Assembly (NCBI RefSeq): GCF_001517085.1
Contig: NZ_LRAC01000142.1
Coordinates: 1-64,000, forward strand
Length of the DNA: 64,000 bases
From: Paenibacillus sp. DMB5
GTDB taxonomy: Bacteria; Bacillota; Bacilli; Paenibacillales; Paenibacillaceae
Direction: 5' to 3'
Positions 1 to 9,035 of the stretch are shown here, piece by piece. The position numbers were made by a program, and so were the translations under genes. Position 1 is the stretch's first letter, and every line of letters begins with the position of its first letter. The notes beneath the pieces are model-generated. The model saw only the letters and a list, made by a program, of their open reading frames with translations, was not told where the DNA came from and ran no database searches.

Positions 1-210
1 ATGTGGATTGGGGAGAATGAGTCCTCCAAGTTCTGGCTGAGTGTGCTGAATGAACTGAAGAATCGCGGGGTTCAGGACATTCTCATTATCTGCGTGGATA
101 ACCTGTCCGGATTCTCTCAAGCGATTGCCGCCTGCTATCCTCAAACGGAAATCCAGAAGTGTATTATTCACCAAATCCGCAGCTCCACACGGTACGTGTC
201 TTACAAGGAT
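1..210 (+). mobile_element. IS256 (mutator)-family transposase fragment
   Basis: The first 70 codons match the central catalytic part of IS256-type transposases: WIGENESSKFW, then an ILIICVDNLSGF segment whose Asp is in the position of a catalytic DDE residue, then IQKCIIHQIR and RYVSYKD. Upstream and downstream parts of the transposase are absent. After YVSYKD the frame continues without a stop into an unrelated Thr/Pro-rich protein. The window edge lies inside the element, so its 5' part may continue outside. Confidence 0.85.
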
Positions 211-1311
211 ACACCGACAGCAACACCAGCACCGATAGCAATATCGACACCAACACCAATGGTAACTTCAGAGCATGTGATCCTAACTCCTGAACCGACA
301 CAGGCCTCGATTATAATTCCAATTCCCTTTACACCAGAACCAACACCTAACCCGACAACGAGTATTAAGCCGACCTTTAGACCTGTAATTCCAACATCTC
401 AGCCGCTAGACATACCAATAAAGGTATCTATTACTGCCATACCTCAGTCAACACTAATTCCGACATCTTCATGGGCTCCTGTGGTAACACCAGTAATTTC
501 TCCAGAGGAGGCAACAGAGTCTCCGATACCCAAATTAAAAACGTTAACAGAAAAACTTGACGTTAAGCCCTACGATGCTGAAGTTAATGGAACAGTATTC
601 GGTTATGTAATGGATAGACAGGGAAAGCCTTTAGTTGGAGTTCAGGTCGAATTACATTCAATTCCAAGGATCACCTATACTGATGCAGACGGAAAATACA
701 GTTTTGAAAACGCAGAATTGGGTAAGCATAACTTAGTTCTTTTCAATCCATTGACCGGAGATGAAACTAATATTGAAGTTATAGTTTATGGGGAACAGCC
801 TGATAAAGCTAATACTAAGAAAGAATCAATACAAGACAAGCACGAAGTATCTAAGGCAGTTGAAATAAATGAAAAGGTCAAAGAACAGAGGGTTGATTTC
901 ATCATTGAAACACTAAAAAAGAAAGAGGATCAAACAGTTCCGAGTCCAACTCCAATACCTCCATCTCATCCTAAACATGAGGAGCCTAGGATAGTAGCAC
1001 CGAAGAAAAATATACCTACTACGCCGGTTATAGTATTGGTCCCATTCGTTATTTTGTTGGGGTATCTAAGACGAAAAAACGTTGTAGTTTATAATGAAGA
1101 AGGTTTGAGGATAAAAAAGATTCGGATAAAGCCTAAGAATGAAACTTTTATTGTTTTGACGGGTCTTGAAGCACACGAGTTTAAGATCTTATTCAAGAAT
1201 CCAGGGAAGTTCAGAGCGGTTGACTTAATCATCATATTTGGTGAAATATATTCTCCGGCAGTAAGACTTATCGATGATGCAAATCACATTATTTTTAATC
1301 CAGAAGAGTAA
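1..1311 (+). CDS. Chimeric Pro/Thr-rich membrane protein with carboxypeptidase-regulatory-like domain
   Basis: This open frame is truncated at the window edge. Residues 1-70 are transposase sequence. Residues 71-180 are a Thr/Pro-rich extended linker with TPTATPAP-type repeats. Residues about 196-263 look like a carboxypeptidase-regulatory (CarboxypepD_reg) beta-sandwich: GTVFGYVMDRQGKPLVGVQV, then TDADGKYSFENAELGKHNL. A Lys/Glu-rich stretch and a second PSPTPIPP linker follow, then one hydrophobic segment (about 341-355, TPVIVLVPFVILLGY) followed by RRK, which suggests a membrane anchor with a small cytoplasmic domain of about 75 residues. The native protein must have had its own N-terminus; here it is replaced by IS sequence. 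The fusion may be real (a deletion between an IS copy and this gene) or an assembly join. The native function is unknown. Confidence 0.7.
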   Translation: MWIGENESSKFWLSVLNELKNRGVQDILIICVDNLSGFSQAIAACYPQTEIQKCIIHQIRSSTRYVSYKDTPTATPAPIAISTPTPMVTSEHVILTPEPTQASIIIPIPFTPEPTPNPTTSIKPTFRPVIPTSQPLDIPIKVSITAIPQSTLIPTSSWAPVVTPVISPEEATESPIPKLKTLTEKLDVKPYDAEVNGTVFGYVMDRQGKPLVGVQVELHSIPRITYTDADGKYSFENAELGKHNLVLFNPLTGDETNIEVIVYGEQPDKANTKKESIQDKHEVSKAVEINEKVKEQRVDFIIETLKKKEDQTVPSPTPIPPSHPKHEEPRIVAPKKNIPTTPVIVLVPFVILLGYLRRKNVVVYNEEGLRIKKIRIKPKNETFIVLTGLEAHEFKILFKNPGKFRAVDLIIIFGEIYSPAVRLIDDANHIIFNPEE

Positions 1312-1321
1312 AGAATAAGGC

Positions 1322-1355
1322 AAAAGCACTTCGCTAATCGTGAGGTGCTTTTTAT
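1322..1355 (+). terminator. Intrinsic terminator
   Basis: AAAAGCAC and GTGCTTTT form a stem directly downstream of the preceding stop codon, followed by a T-run. Confidence 0.75.
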
Positions 1356-1586
1356 TTCGGTTTATGGGATGTCTAGATTTACTGCATTTTAATAAAAATT
1401 TGAGAGCTATGCTTTTAGGGGCGGTAGTTTCTTCTATTCAAAAGAACAAGTGTTAGGAATTTGTACCTTATGAAGATGCAGACTAGCCTTCGTTGATGAA
1501 ATAAGTTAGTACTATTAACTTTTCAATTTCAGGAGTGCATTTTAGACCTGTTTTATATTATGTAAGGAGAGGAAGGCGATGCTTGA

Positions 1587-2507
1587 ATGAGTGCAATGAT
1601 TAATAAAATGAACGATCAAAAGAGAAGTGAACCTAGTTCAAAAGATTCTCTGAATGATGACATTTCCTTTACTCTATTTGACATTAGTGAGGCTGATCTA
1701 GGCTTGGGAGTAGCAATATCACCTGATAATTATGAAGTGCTACAACCGGATGAGCCGACCTCCCCTTGCATCCAATTGCCCGTACCAGAAGATGAAGCGA
1801 AAATTGATCAACATAACTTCTCAAATGAGGGAGAAGAGACGGGACTTCCCATTAATCCACTCAATTCATCAGAACCACAAGAATCAACTGGATTAAGGAT
1901 ATATACTGCTGATGATAATGAGACACCAGCTAATACAATCAACTTCGAGCAAATATTAGAGCAGAGTAAAAGTCGCTTTGAAGAGTTCAAATCCGGTCTG
2001 GAAAATTTCAGAATCCTCGATACATATATGGACCCATCGAAAAAAATTCCCGATCAATCTAATAGAGGTTCTCTCACTATAGAGGCTGATGTGTCAGATG
2101 GTGCATTATTAATTAACGATTTTGAACAATTAGAGGAAATGTACAGAGAACAAACTACTCCTGTCAAGGAGCTAGTCGTTGAAGTTGACAAGACAACGGC
2201 TACAGACAGGGCTGGTAAAGCAATTAGCTGGATAGCAGAAACATTCGTTGTATCTCCAACACGATGGATAAGTAGACAATTTCACAATGGTATTAAGGAG
2301 CTCTTTAGTTTCTTAGGAGGGGTAATCAAAGTCGTGCTCGTTGCTACGTTCTTGACAACAGTACTTTCTGTTTTCTATGTGCATCGTGTTGATCCTAGTC
2401 TGGAAGTAAGTGAGATACCGTTACAAACCTACACTGTTATAAAACAAGTCGTAATTAATTTGTACAGTGATTTAATTAATACTCGGAAAAATATTATGAA
2501 AAGGTAA
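1587..2507 (+). CDS. Hypothetical single-pass membrane protein
   Basis: A 306-residue protein I do not recognise. The ATG at 1587 follows GGAGAGGAAGG at 1566-1576 with good spacing. The first roughly 235 residues are hydrophilic and acidic with several Asp/Glu/Pro/Ser-rich stretches and look soluble or partly disordered. One hydrophobic helix (about residues 243-264, GGVIKVVLVATFLTTVLSVF) precedes a C-terminal tail of about 40 residues. There is no N-terminal signal peptide, so it is probably a C-terminally anchored protein. It follows the chimeric membrane protein on the same strand but is separated from it by a terminator, so it probably has its own promoter. Confidence 0.7.
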   Translation: MSAMINKMNDQKRSEPSSKDSLNDDISFTLFDISEADLGLGVAISPDNYEVLQPDEPTSPCIQLPVPEDEAKIDQHNFSNEGEETGLPINPLNSSEPQESTGLRIYTADDNETPANTINFEQILEQSKSRFEEFKSGLENFRILDTYMDPSKKIPDQSNRGSLTIEADVSDGALLINDFEQLEEMYREQTTPVKELVVEVDKTTATDRAGKAISWIAETFVVSPTRWISRQFHNGIKELFSFLGGVIKVVLVATFLTTVLSVFYVHRVDPSLEVSEIPLQTYTVIKQVVINLYSDLINTRKNIMKR

Positions 2508-2599
2508 TAGCCCATTACAATAGAAGGAACTCGATTAATTTATTTAATAAATATTTTCATGGGTATTTTAATGACTATGTCGAACCTAATAAGTGAAAA

Positions 2600-2624
2600 A
2601 GAGCCGAACGCCTTAACGTTCGAC
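2600..2624 (-). terminator. Terminator of the CAP-domain gene
   Basis: On the minus strand CGAACG and CGTTCG pair around TTAAGG and are followed by GCTCTTTTTC. It lies just after the stop of the minus-strand gene ending at 2636. Confidence 0.65.
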
Positions 2625-2635
2625 CCTGAATTTAA

Positions 2636-3988
2636 TTACTGCTGATCAATGGATGCAATAAAGTTCTTAGCATCCCAACCAACCTTCGCACCTAGAGCTT
2701 CTGATGCGAATCTGAGAGGAACATATGTCGAACCCGCAGGAGTGACATAAGGGGCTTTGCTTAAGTTGATCGCTATTGTCTTTCCGTTAACCTCTACAAG
2801 CGCTTTTGTAAGACCAACCCAAAGCTGGATTTTCGTAGTTCCCTTGGTTATTACGATCTCACTGCCCTTTAAATCTTTGGTTGGTACTGGACTCCACTTG
2901 ATGGTTGCTCCCATGGCTTCGAATACCCCTCTCAGAGGGATGAAGGTGCTGTTTGAGAGAACCTGAGCTTTAGGTGATAACTCTACGTACTTACCATCGA
3001 TACGAACCCCTACATCCTTGACACTGAACTTCCGAGGGGCTTGGTCGTTGACCACAGGTGGCTTGGGTGCGACTGCACCAGTTGTGGTGAATGACCATGT
3101 CTTGTCGCCAGCTGTTATAGTGTAGGTCTCACCTTTAACTAGCGGACTCTTGGGAATGATCATCCAGTATTGATAACCGTACTCTCGTGTTTGAGCAGTA
3201 TACGGAGACATCTTCACAATTACAGGTAACGAAACACCCTTACTGTTTTTTAAAGTAGCTGAGAGAGTTGATGGTGAGCTTGCTACCTTGTAGGAAATGA
3301 TATAACCTGAGGTGCTTAAACCAGTCCCCTCCAGAGGATTCGGGTTTTCAAAACCGTCAAAAGTTAAAGGTACATCTTTCTGGCCATTGTAAGGATATAC
3401 TGATGTTAGAGTAGTAGACCCCTCAATAGCGTAATTATGTACGACTATGCTCCCTGCTTGACCAAAACCTATTTGAGTCAGGTTAGGGTCTAAGAGTGCG
3501 TCCCTGTGATAAGGTGCATCTATTAAGGAGTCAACACCCTCTTCAAGAGTGTTTGCCGAAAAAGTAATACCTTCATCGACATAAGTGTACTTGAAACTAT
3601 CGCCACCTCCTGCATTTGCTATTCGTGTAATGAAGCTCTCACCAGTGAAGCCCTTTTTTGAGGACACCTCTGAATGCCCATCCGATGACCCATTTACACC
3701 AAGGTAACTGGCATGGTTTGAAGCTGCTTTTGTTAAGAAAGGGTTTAAAGTTACAGTGGGAAGACCAGCCTTTGTTCGAATGTCATTCAAGTAGTTCAGA
3801 GCATTAACATTTGCCTGATTATACTCATAACCCCCTACATTGACCGCTACTTGCGTGAATGCAGTTGGAGATGTAGCGACCGCTTGAGCAAGCGTTGTCT
3901 TACCCCCTACGATTACCGTTAACGCCATAATCACAGCCGATGCCTTGACTGCGAAACGTCTACTCTTTAACACTCTATTATTCCGCAT
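2636..3988 (-). CDS. Secreted CAP-domain protein with C-terminal copper-amine-oxidase-N stalk domain
   Basis: A 450-residue exported protein. The N-terminus (MRNNRVLKSRRFAVKASAVI) is a Sec signal with a positive n-region and a hydrophobic core, with likely cleavage after about residue 37. Residues about 58-200 resemble the CAP/SCP-PR1 fold: an ALNYLNDIRTKAGLPTV helix, NHASYL, GHSE and a GFGQAGS strand. Residues about 320-450 are a copper_amine_oxidN1-like domain with its two repeats (STFIPLRGVFEAMGATIKW and STYVPLRFASEALGAKVGW), a stalk module common in Paenibacillus exported proteins; it is not a catalytic oxidase. A ribosome binding site (GGAGGGG) lies just upstream on the minus strand. The role is probably in the cell wall or extracellular; substrate unknown. 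Confidence 0.85.
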   Translation of the reverse strand: MRNNRVLKSRRFAVKASAVIMALTVIVGGKTTLAQAVATSPTAFTQVAVNVGGYEYNQANVNALNYLNDIRTKAGLPTVTLNPFLTKAASNHASYLGVNGSSDGHSEVSSKKGFTGESFITRIANAGGGDSFKYTYVDEGITFSANTLEEGVDSLIDAPYHRDALLDPNLTQIGFGQAGSIVVHNYAIEGSTTLTSVYPYNGQKDVPLTFDGFENPNPLEGTGLSTSGYIISYKVASSPSTLSATLKNSKGVSLPVIVKMSPYTAQTREYGYQYWMIIPKSPLVKGETYTITAGDKTWSFTTTGAVAPKPPVVNDQAPRKFSVKDVGVRIDGKYVELSPKAQVLSNSTFIPLRGVFEAMGATIKWSPVPTKDLKGSEIVITKGTTKIQLWVGLTKALVEVNGKTIAINLSKAPYVTPAGSTYVPLRFASEALGAKVGWDAKNFIASIDQQ

Positions 3989-4782
3989 GATACCCCTCCG
4001 TCTTTTGTTTTGATGCCCAGAATAATCGCCTATGTATACCCGAATAATTCCGATAAACTAATCACTTGCTATATAAAGAGCCGTATCAATTCTACCTATA
4101 TTAGTAATTAGATTCAATATATTAAATGGTTGACCAGAAACCAAACATTATGGTTAAAGGAAACAGGTCGTATTTTGAGAATATTTACATACGTTTGCTT
4201 TAGCGATGTGCAAGAAAAAAAAGATAGTCGTGGAAGTACTTAGTTTTTACTGGAAATGAACCTGCCAATCATTGAATACGACGAGTTATGTGCAGTTGGC
4301 TCAACGACATAATGAGGGAGTCACAATATTACCAAAATGAAAGATGAAAAATCACTTTTGATTTCTGATGTATTAAAGGTTTTGTATGGTAAAGATGTGC
4401 CTCTAACCGTTAAATAACTATTTTTTGCTCAAGAATACCGAGAAGGTCGGCTTTAGAAGAGTATTAAGGTAATCTTCAACGGAGCCCCTCAAAGAAGTAT
4501 CCTCCATAATGAAGAAGCTAGTTGATAATGTTGTTCGATGTTTTCAACCAGTTCATAAATGGTTGTAACATGGAGTTAACAGATTTTTAGCCCGAGGAGT
4601 ACATCCCGAAACTTGATCTGTCTTTCCCGCTATGTAGACTTCAAATACCTTATCCCTAAAGCGACATAAGTAATTTCATGTACCTCAGCATTTGTCAATC
4701 CAGACGGAGATGTAAGGGTAATTAGGGAGATTGAATTAGAGATGATTTATAGTATATGAAATATAAATTGGAGGGATATAGA
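3989..4782. other. Gene-free interval with decayed coding traces
   Basis: About 790 bases with no intact gene. The left end holds the ribosome binding site and promoter region of the minus-strand CAP gene. Short in-frame peptides, for example one beginning MNLPIIEYDELCAVG at about 4257, run into clustered stops, which suggests an eroded gene. I see no repeat or RNA signature. Confidence 0.5.
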
Positions 4783-5340
4783 ATGAATATTGATTGGTTT
4801 AAACCTGCGGTGGGCACTCAAGTAGATACTTCGTTCAGGGTTATTGAGATTAGTAGCGCCATGTCTGAACAGCACAAAGAAATTGGTTATCATAACATTC
4901 CTTATTCGGATGAATTCATGTGTTCTTTTCTTGGGTGGCCCGGTACTTGGATTGTTAAGAAAGTAGATGTTAGAAATGCACCATACGGCATCATTTCCCA
5001 GAAGTACTTTTCATATATTTATGATCTAGAGAAAGTGATGACCAAGCTTAATTTACCGGATTTTTTAGAGGATTCACTTTATTTTTTAGAGGATACAGAG
5101 TTGGAATTAGAAACCTTCGGAGTTACTGTTCTTGAAGTAAATCACAGGCTAAGGAAGAACGAAATAATTGCCCTAACAACACTTTGTGAAAATTATTGGA
5201 GTGGATTCGCAGATGGTGTATTTATATATTCTTCAACGGAACCGACACAATGGGCTCGTTTTGAAATGATAGATTTTATCGATGATGAATTTATTTTCGA
5301 TGAGCGCTGGAGTACATGTTTTACGAAAAAGGATTGTTAG
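4783..5340 (+). CDS. Hypothetical soluble protein
   Basis: A 185-residue protein I do not recognise. An upstream in-frame ATG exists at 4756, but the ATG at 4783 sits after TTGGAGGG (4768-4774), so 4783 is the better start. The protein is acidic, with no signal or membrane segment. A PYSDEFMCSFLGWPG segment near residue 41 resembles PYSHELICSFFF in the disrupted gene at 5629-6172, so the two may be tandem paralogues. Size and context recall small unknown proteins of accessory islands (immunity-like proteins are one possibility), but there is no direct evidence. A strong terminator follows directly. Confidence 0.7.
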   Translation: MNIDWFKPAVGTQVDTSFRVIEISSAMSEQHKEIGYHNIPYSDEFMCSFLGWPGTWIVKKVDVRNAPYGIISQKYFSYIYDLEKVMTKLNLPDFLEDSLYFLEDTELELETFGVTVLEVNHRLRKNEIIALTTLCENYWSGFADGVFIYSSTEPTQWARFEMIDFIDDEFIFDERWSTCFTKKDC

Positions 5341-5360
5341 CTTAATAAGTTCCTAAAGCC

Positions 5361-5395
5361 AGATCAGGTGTAAGTGCACCTGATCTTTTTTTTTT
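5361..5395 (+). terminator. Strong intrinsic terminator
   Basis: AGATCAGGTG pairs with CACCTGATCT around a short loop and is followed by ten T residues. Confidence 0.9.
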
Positions 5396-5628
5396 GAAGG
5401 TTCTATATTACAAAAAAGCACACTTAAATGAAAACTTAGAAAATGCAGAGAAGTGTAATGCTGGTAATGCTGTCGTTGTCGACATTAGAGATATATTAAT
5501 GAAAGAATTCAGCTCGGCTCTGACAATAATGAAGATATTTTTTCGTAGCTATGTGATTCGATTCACCTTTATGAGTTGGAACTAAAGATGGTTTATATTA
5601 AGCGAATCTAATATTGGAGGGGAAATCG

Positions 5629-6172
5629 ATGAGTACTAAATGGCGTAAGTTGAATTCAAAAGGTATATCAAATGAGTGGCTTCAAATTATTGAGAGTTAT
5701 GATTTCAGAAAGTTTGATGAAGAGGATTTGTCTCATTACTTTACGAAACCATACTCGCATGAACTTATCTGTTCGTTTTTTTTTTAGACTTGGGTATGGT
5801 GACTCTTTTCTAGTGCATACGCATGAGCGAGCAGATGATGATGATGAAGATTTTGTTTATTTAGAAACTCAAATCTATCCTATCAGAGATCACTGGAGTT
5901 GGGGTGCAACTATTTATGAGCAAATCAATCTTGAGTTACTAACTAACAGTAGGAAGGGATCTTGTCAAACTGTGATAACCTCATATGGAGATTATTCAAA
6001 AGATCAAATTCAAGAGGTCGCTGAAATTTACTTAGTGAAATATAATCTGACTTCTGTGCTTTTCTATAATAATTACGACCAGTAGGGCTATATTTCTGTA
6101 TACCCTAGTGGTGATTTGGAAGTGTCGTGGAGCCTTAATTGGAATGTCGAAGTCACAGTGGAAGCAGTTTAA
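5629..6172 (+). pseudogene. Disrupted hypothetical gene, probable paralogue of the gene at 4783
   Basis: The ATG at 5629 follows TTGGAGGGG. The frame reads MSTKWRKLNSKGISNEWLQ... to PYSHELICSFFF and then meets TAG directly after a T10 tract (5776-5785). With nine T the frame would continue as RLGYGDSFLVHTHERADDDD... to NNYDQ, where a second stop (TAG, 6083-6085) interrupts; the same frame then continues GYISVYPSGDLEVSW... to TAA at 6172. Two lesions in one gene argue for decay, although the T10 tract alone could be a sequencing or phase-variable site. Confidence 0.65.
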
Positions 6173-6555
6173 GATTCGTTTAAAGGAACAGCAGTTAACT
6201 CTTAATTTGAGTTTCCTGTTGTTCAAGTTTTAATGATTACTATTGAGTCGATTAAAATTATTATTTGAATGCCGACTATATAGAAGGAACGCATCCCGGC
6301 AGTCGATTCCCTGCAAACTATTAACAGCTTCGTAAAGAACACAAGCCCCCAATGTCTATCTGAGAGCCCCTTTACAAAGTATTCCCTGTCTGCTTTTCCT
6401 AGCAAAACCCTCAATTAAAAAACTCGTCATACAATATGCATTATACGTAGAAATTACTTGAACTCACCTCCATTCCAAGCTATCATACGACAACTAATCG
6501 TCGTATAACGGTACTGGAAATTCGGTATCTAATTTAGGGATGGAGGGGTTCTGCT
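6173..6555. other. Gene-free interval upstream of the tyrosine recombinase
   Basis: About 380 bases with no convincing intact gene. A 63-codon minus-strand frame at 6223-6414 lacks a ribosome binding site. The right end carries a 7-bp inverted repeat (6485-6506) close to the recombinase start. Confidence 0.4.
6485..6506. repeat. Inverted repeat upstream of the recombinase
   Basis: ATACGAC, 8 bases, GTCGTAT. It lies about 50 bases upstream of the recombinase start codon. It could be an operator or a recombinase core-type site; the sequence alone does not decide. Confidence 0.5.
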
Positions 6556-7467
6556 GTGAATATTGCTTCTGCAATCGATCTGTTTCTGCAGCACTTAGTC
6601 AATGAAGAGAAATCGGATAAAACAGTTAAGGCCTATGGGATGTGTATGAATCATTTTAAGGCTTGGCTCGACTCGTCTTGGGACGAAATATCCGATTTAG
6701 AGGATGTTACTCAGACAGTAGTCAGGGACTTTAAGTCTTATTTAGAATCTAAAGTCGTGGCCAAGACCAAACACCATTTGGCTCCAACAACGGTAAACCA
6801 TTACCTGATCGCCCTACGGTCATTCCTTCTGTTTGTTCGGGGTCAGGGTGTGGTTTTTAAGTCCGATCCGGTCGCCGCGATTAAGCTCAAGGCTATTGCC
6901 AACCAAAATGAGATCAGGTGGCTTACAAATGAGGAGATCGCTAAAATCTCCCATGTTATCGAACTACTGAAGCATGCCGGAGGAACGAGGAAGACACTCT
7001 ACAAAGCCATCTTTGCTATCTTGGTAAACTGCGGCTTGCGAGTAGCTGAGGTATCTGATCTTAAGGTTTCGGATGTCTTGCTCGATTCGGGGTTGCTTAT
7101 TGTTCGAAGCGGCAAGGGCAAGAAATATCGTCACGTCCCATTAGGGGTGAAGACCCGAGCCATCATCCAGGCTTGGCTCAGACACCATGATGGCAGCTCG
7201 CCGTATTTGTTCTATTCGCAGCGTGACCCTAAGATGACGACCCGAGCCATCCAACATATGATGGGACGTTTATCGCGGCTTTCCAAAATCCCATTCACGG
7301 TACATCAGCTTCGTCATACATTTGCAAAGCGAGTTGCCAATGAAAGTGGTCAAATCGAAGTTGTAGCTACAGTTCTCGGTCATGCCAATATTCAAACGAC
7401 TCGTTGCTACATCGAACCGTCCATTCAAGAAATCCGTAAAGTGGTGGAGGGGGTTGAAATTGAATGA
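6556..7467 (+). CDS. XerC/D-like tyrosine recombinase (integrase)
   Basis: A 303-residue site-specific recombinase that would cut and rejoin DNA through a phosphotyrosine intermediate. The N-terminal SAM-like core-binding domain covers about residues 1-108 (AIDLFLQHLVNEEKSDKTVK). The catalytic domain has the full signature: R162 in CGLRVAEV, a Lys in GKGKKYRH (about 187-190), HQLRHTF (H250, R253), LGHANIQTT (H276) and nucleophile Y285 in TTRCYIEP. The start is GTG at 6556 after GGAGGGG. Size and motifs fit Xer-like recombinases of mobile islands; it is not obviously the chromosomal XerC or XerD, which usually lie in conserved operons. It may mark the left part of the island. Confidence 0.9.
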   Translation: MNIASAIDLFLQHLVNEEKSDKTVKAYGMCMNHFKAWLDSSWDEISDLEDVTQTVVRDFKSYLESKVVAKTKHHLAPTTVNHYLIALRSFLLFVRGQGVVFKSDPVAAIKLKAIANQNEIRWLTNEEIAKISHVIELLKHAGGTRKTLYKAIFAILVNCGLRVAEVSDLKVSDVLLDSGLLIVRSGKGKKYRHVPLGVKTRAIIQAWLRHHDGSSPYLFYSQRDPKMTTRAIQHMMGRLSRLSKIPFTVHQLRHTFAKRVANESGQIEVVATVLGHANIQTTRCYIEPSIQEIRKVVEGVEIE

Positions 7468-7704
7468 TCCCTAATTATCGTTCTATGATGAGATGTTCTA
7501 TATGATGGACTTCATAGATAGTTGTTCGGTTCTTGGGTTGTAATCAGCTTTCCATCAGGGGATGTCATTTTAGACAAAATTCTTATTTTCTACCGAATTG
7601 GCGTGTGAAAAATTGTTGTTTGCACATGTCTTTTCAATAGAGATAAAAAGGTGTATAGTAGCCTTCAAAGTCAGTTGGTTTAAGCGAAGGGGAGAGGAAC
7701 AACT

Positions 7705-8604
7705 ATGTATCTGACTTCTGAAGAAAGACAAAATATTATTCTCAAACTTACTCAACCCCAAAAAAATGCGTTGCAGGTATTCTCCAAAATATCTCAAAAG
7801 TCTTACTTTGCGAATGTGCTTGCTTCTCACAAAGGGACTGAGCGCTATGTTTTTGAAGGTTTTATAGATCATGGTGTTGTCAGCAATGGGGTAACGTGTC
7901 TTTGTGGAAAGTCACTTAGGTATGAGTTTATCCTCAATGACGTTCGTGAAAATCGTTCGATCAGCCTTGGGAGGACACACTTCCAAAGAGAATTGGATAT
8001 CCCCGATCACATTGCAAGACTTGTTACCAAGGGGCTTCATATTATTAATATTGAGCTGGATGAGATCCTGTATAGATTTGAGAATAATGAGATTGAATTG
8101 CCTGAGTCTATTCTTAAACATATTCATCGGATAGAGCTGCCAATGGAGATCCAGTGTTTACGTAATGCTCAATTGCCACTACTTGGACGACATAAGGAAT
8201 ACCTATTTGATCACACAAAGAAATATAGGCAACCAAAGAAACCGCTACCACAGAATGCTGAGAAGAAGTCTGGAAATCGAACACATAAGGATTCCTATAA
8301 AGAGTTTGTGGTGAAATATGGACAAGCCATAGAGGAGTACTTTCAGAAGAAAGAGACACCTAGTGATTATCTGTGCCGGAAAGAACGTAGGTTACGCAGT
8401 ATTACATACCATTCTGTATATGCAATTGTTGATTATTTGATTGATAATAAGAACTTGGAAAAGAGCACAATCTTCGTAGATCATCCAGCTATCGGTGCGG
8501 TGAAGGGCTATCTCAGTAGGAACCCAGATAAGTATAAAGTACGTCCTTCTAGCGAAGGTTGCCATGAAGAAGAGTATAAGTATGTAGCTGTGCCAGGTCA
8601 ATAA
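7705..8604 (+). CDS. Hypothetical protein, DUF3895-like by impression
   Basis: A 299-residue soluble protein. The ATG at 7705 follows AAGGGGAGAGG. The N-terminal half contains VTCLCGKSLRYEFIL, one CxC pair, and a YFANVLASHKGTERYVF segment that suggests a small nucleic-acid-binding or zinc-ribbon-like domain. The C-terminal half is Lys/Arg-rich and helical. The layout recalls Bacillus/Paenibacillus DUF3895 proteins, but I cannot confirm the family. The gene is monocistronic, with about 240 bases upstream and a strong terminator downstream. Confidence 0.7.
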   Translation: MYLTSEERQNIILKLTQPQKNALQVFSKISQKSYFANVLASHKGTERYVFEGFIDHGVVSNGVTCLCGKSLRYEFILNDVRENRSISLGRTHFQRELDIPDHIARLVTKGLHIINIELDEILYRFENNEIELPESILKHIHRIELPMEIQCLRNAQLPLLGRHKEYLFDHTKKYRQPKKPLPQNAEKKSGNRTHKDSYKEFVVKYGQAIEEYFQKKETPSDYLCRKERRLRSITYHSVYAIVDYLIDNKNLEKSTIFVDHPAIGAVKGYLSRNPDKYKVRPSSEGCHEEEYKYVAVPGQ

Positions 8605-8659
8605 ACGGATGAATTCAATACACTGAATTATTGTTTTTATAAGCTACACTGTAAAGTGC

Positions 8660-8690
8660 AAGTGCCGAGAAATCGGCACTTTTTCTTTTG
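8660..8690 (+). terminator. Intrinsic terminator
   Basis: AAGTGCCGA, GAAA loop, TCGGCACTT, then a T-rich tail. Confidence 0.9.
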
Positions 8691-8864
8691 TCACTGAAGT
8701 CTTAATGGTTTGATTGAGCTTAATCTGACTTTTTTTATCGCCTTAATTAAACCTAAAACCTTTCATATAACTTAACTTGTATTTGTGAGTAATCGGAGGA
8801 GAAAACATATTAAAAGTACGAATTAGTTAAGTTGATCGTGGTTATTGGAAAGGAGTGGAGACTA

Positions 8865-9035
8865 TTGGATAGGTTAGCGGTAATTGATCTGCAACACGAG
8901 TATATGGTGATATTTAGAGAAGATGGAACAGATCAAGTTGATTCGGAATTATCAATCTTACTAAGTTTTAAGGCAAACGGTTATTTCGAGCAGCTATCTG
9001 AACTGACCCGCCTATGCGGATCAGTTTGTTGCTGA
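8865..9035 (+). CDS. Possible small hypothetical gene
   Basis: A TTG at 8865 follows AAAGGAGTGGAG and gives a 56-residue product starting MDRLAVIDLQHEYMVIFRED. Its last codons overlap a stable hairpin (AACTGA-CCGC...GCGG-TCAGTT, 9002-9027), so the true 3' end may have been lost. It could be a remnant. Confidence 0.35.
   Translation: MDRLAVIDLQHEYMVIFREDGTDQVDSELSILLSFKANGYFEQLSELTRLCGSVCC

Noticed and set aside
6223..6414. 63-codon minus-strand frame as a gene
   Set aside because: No ribosome binding site and no recognisable motif.
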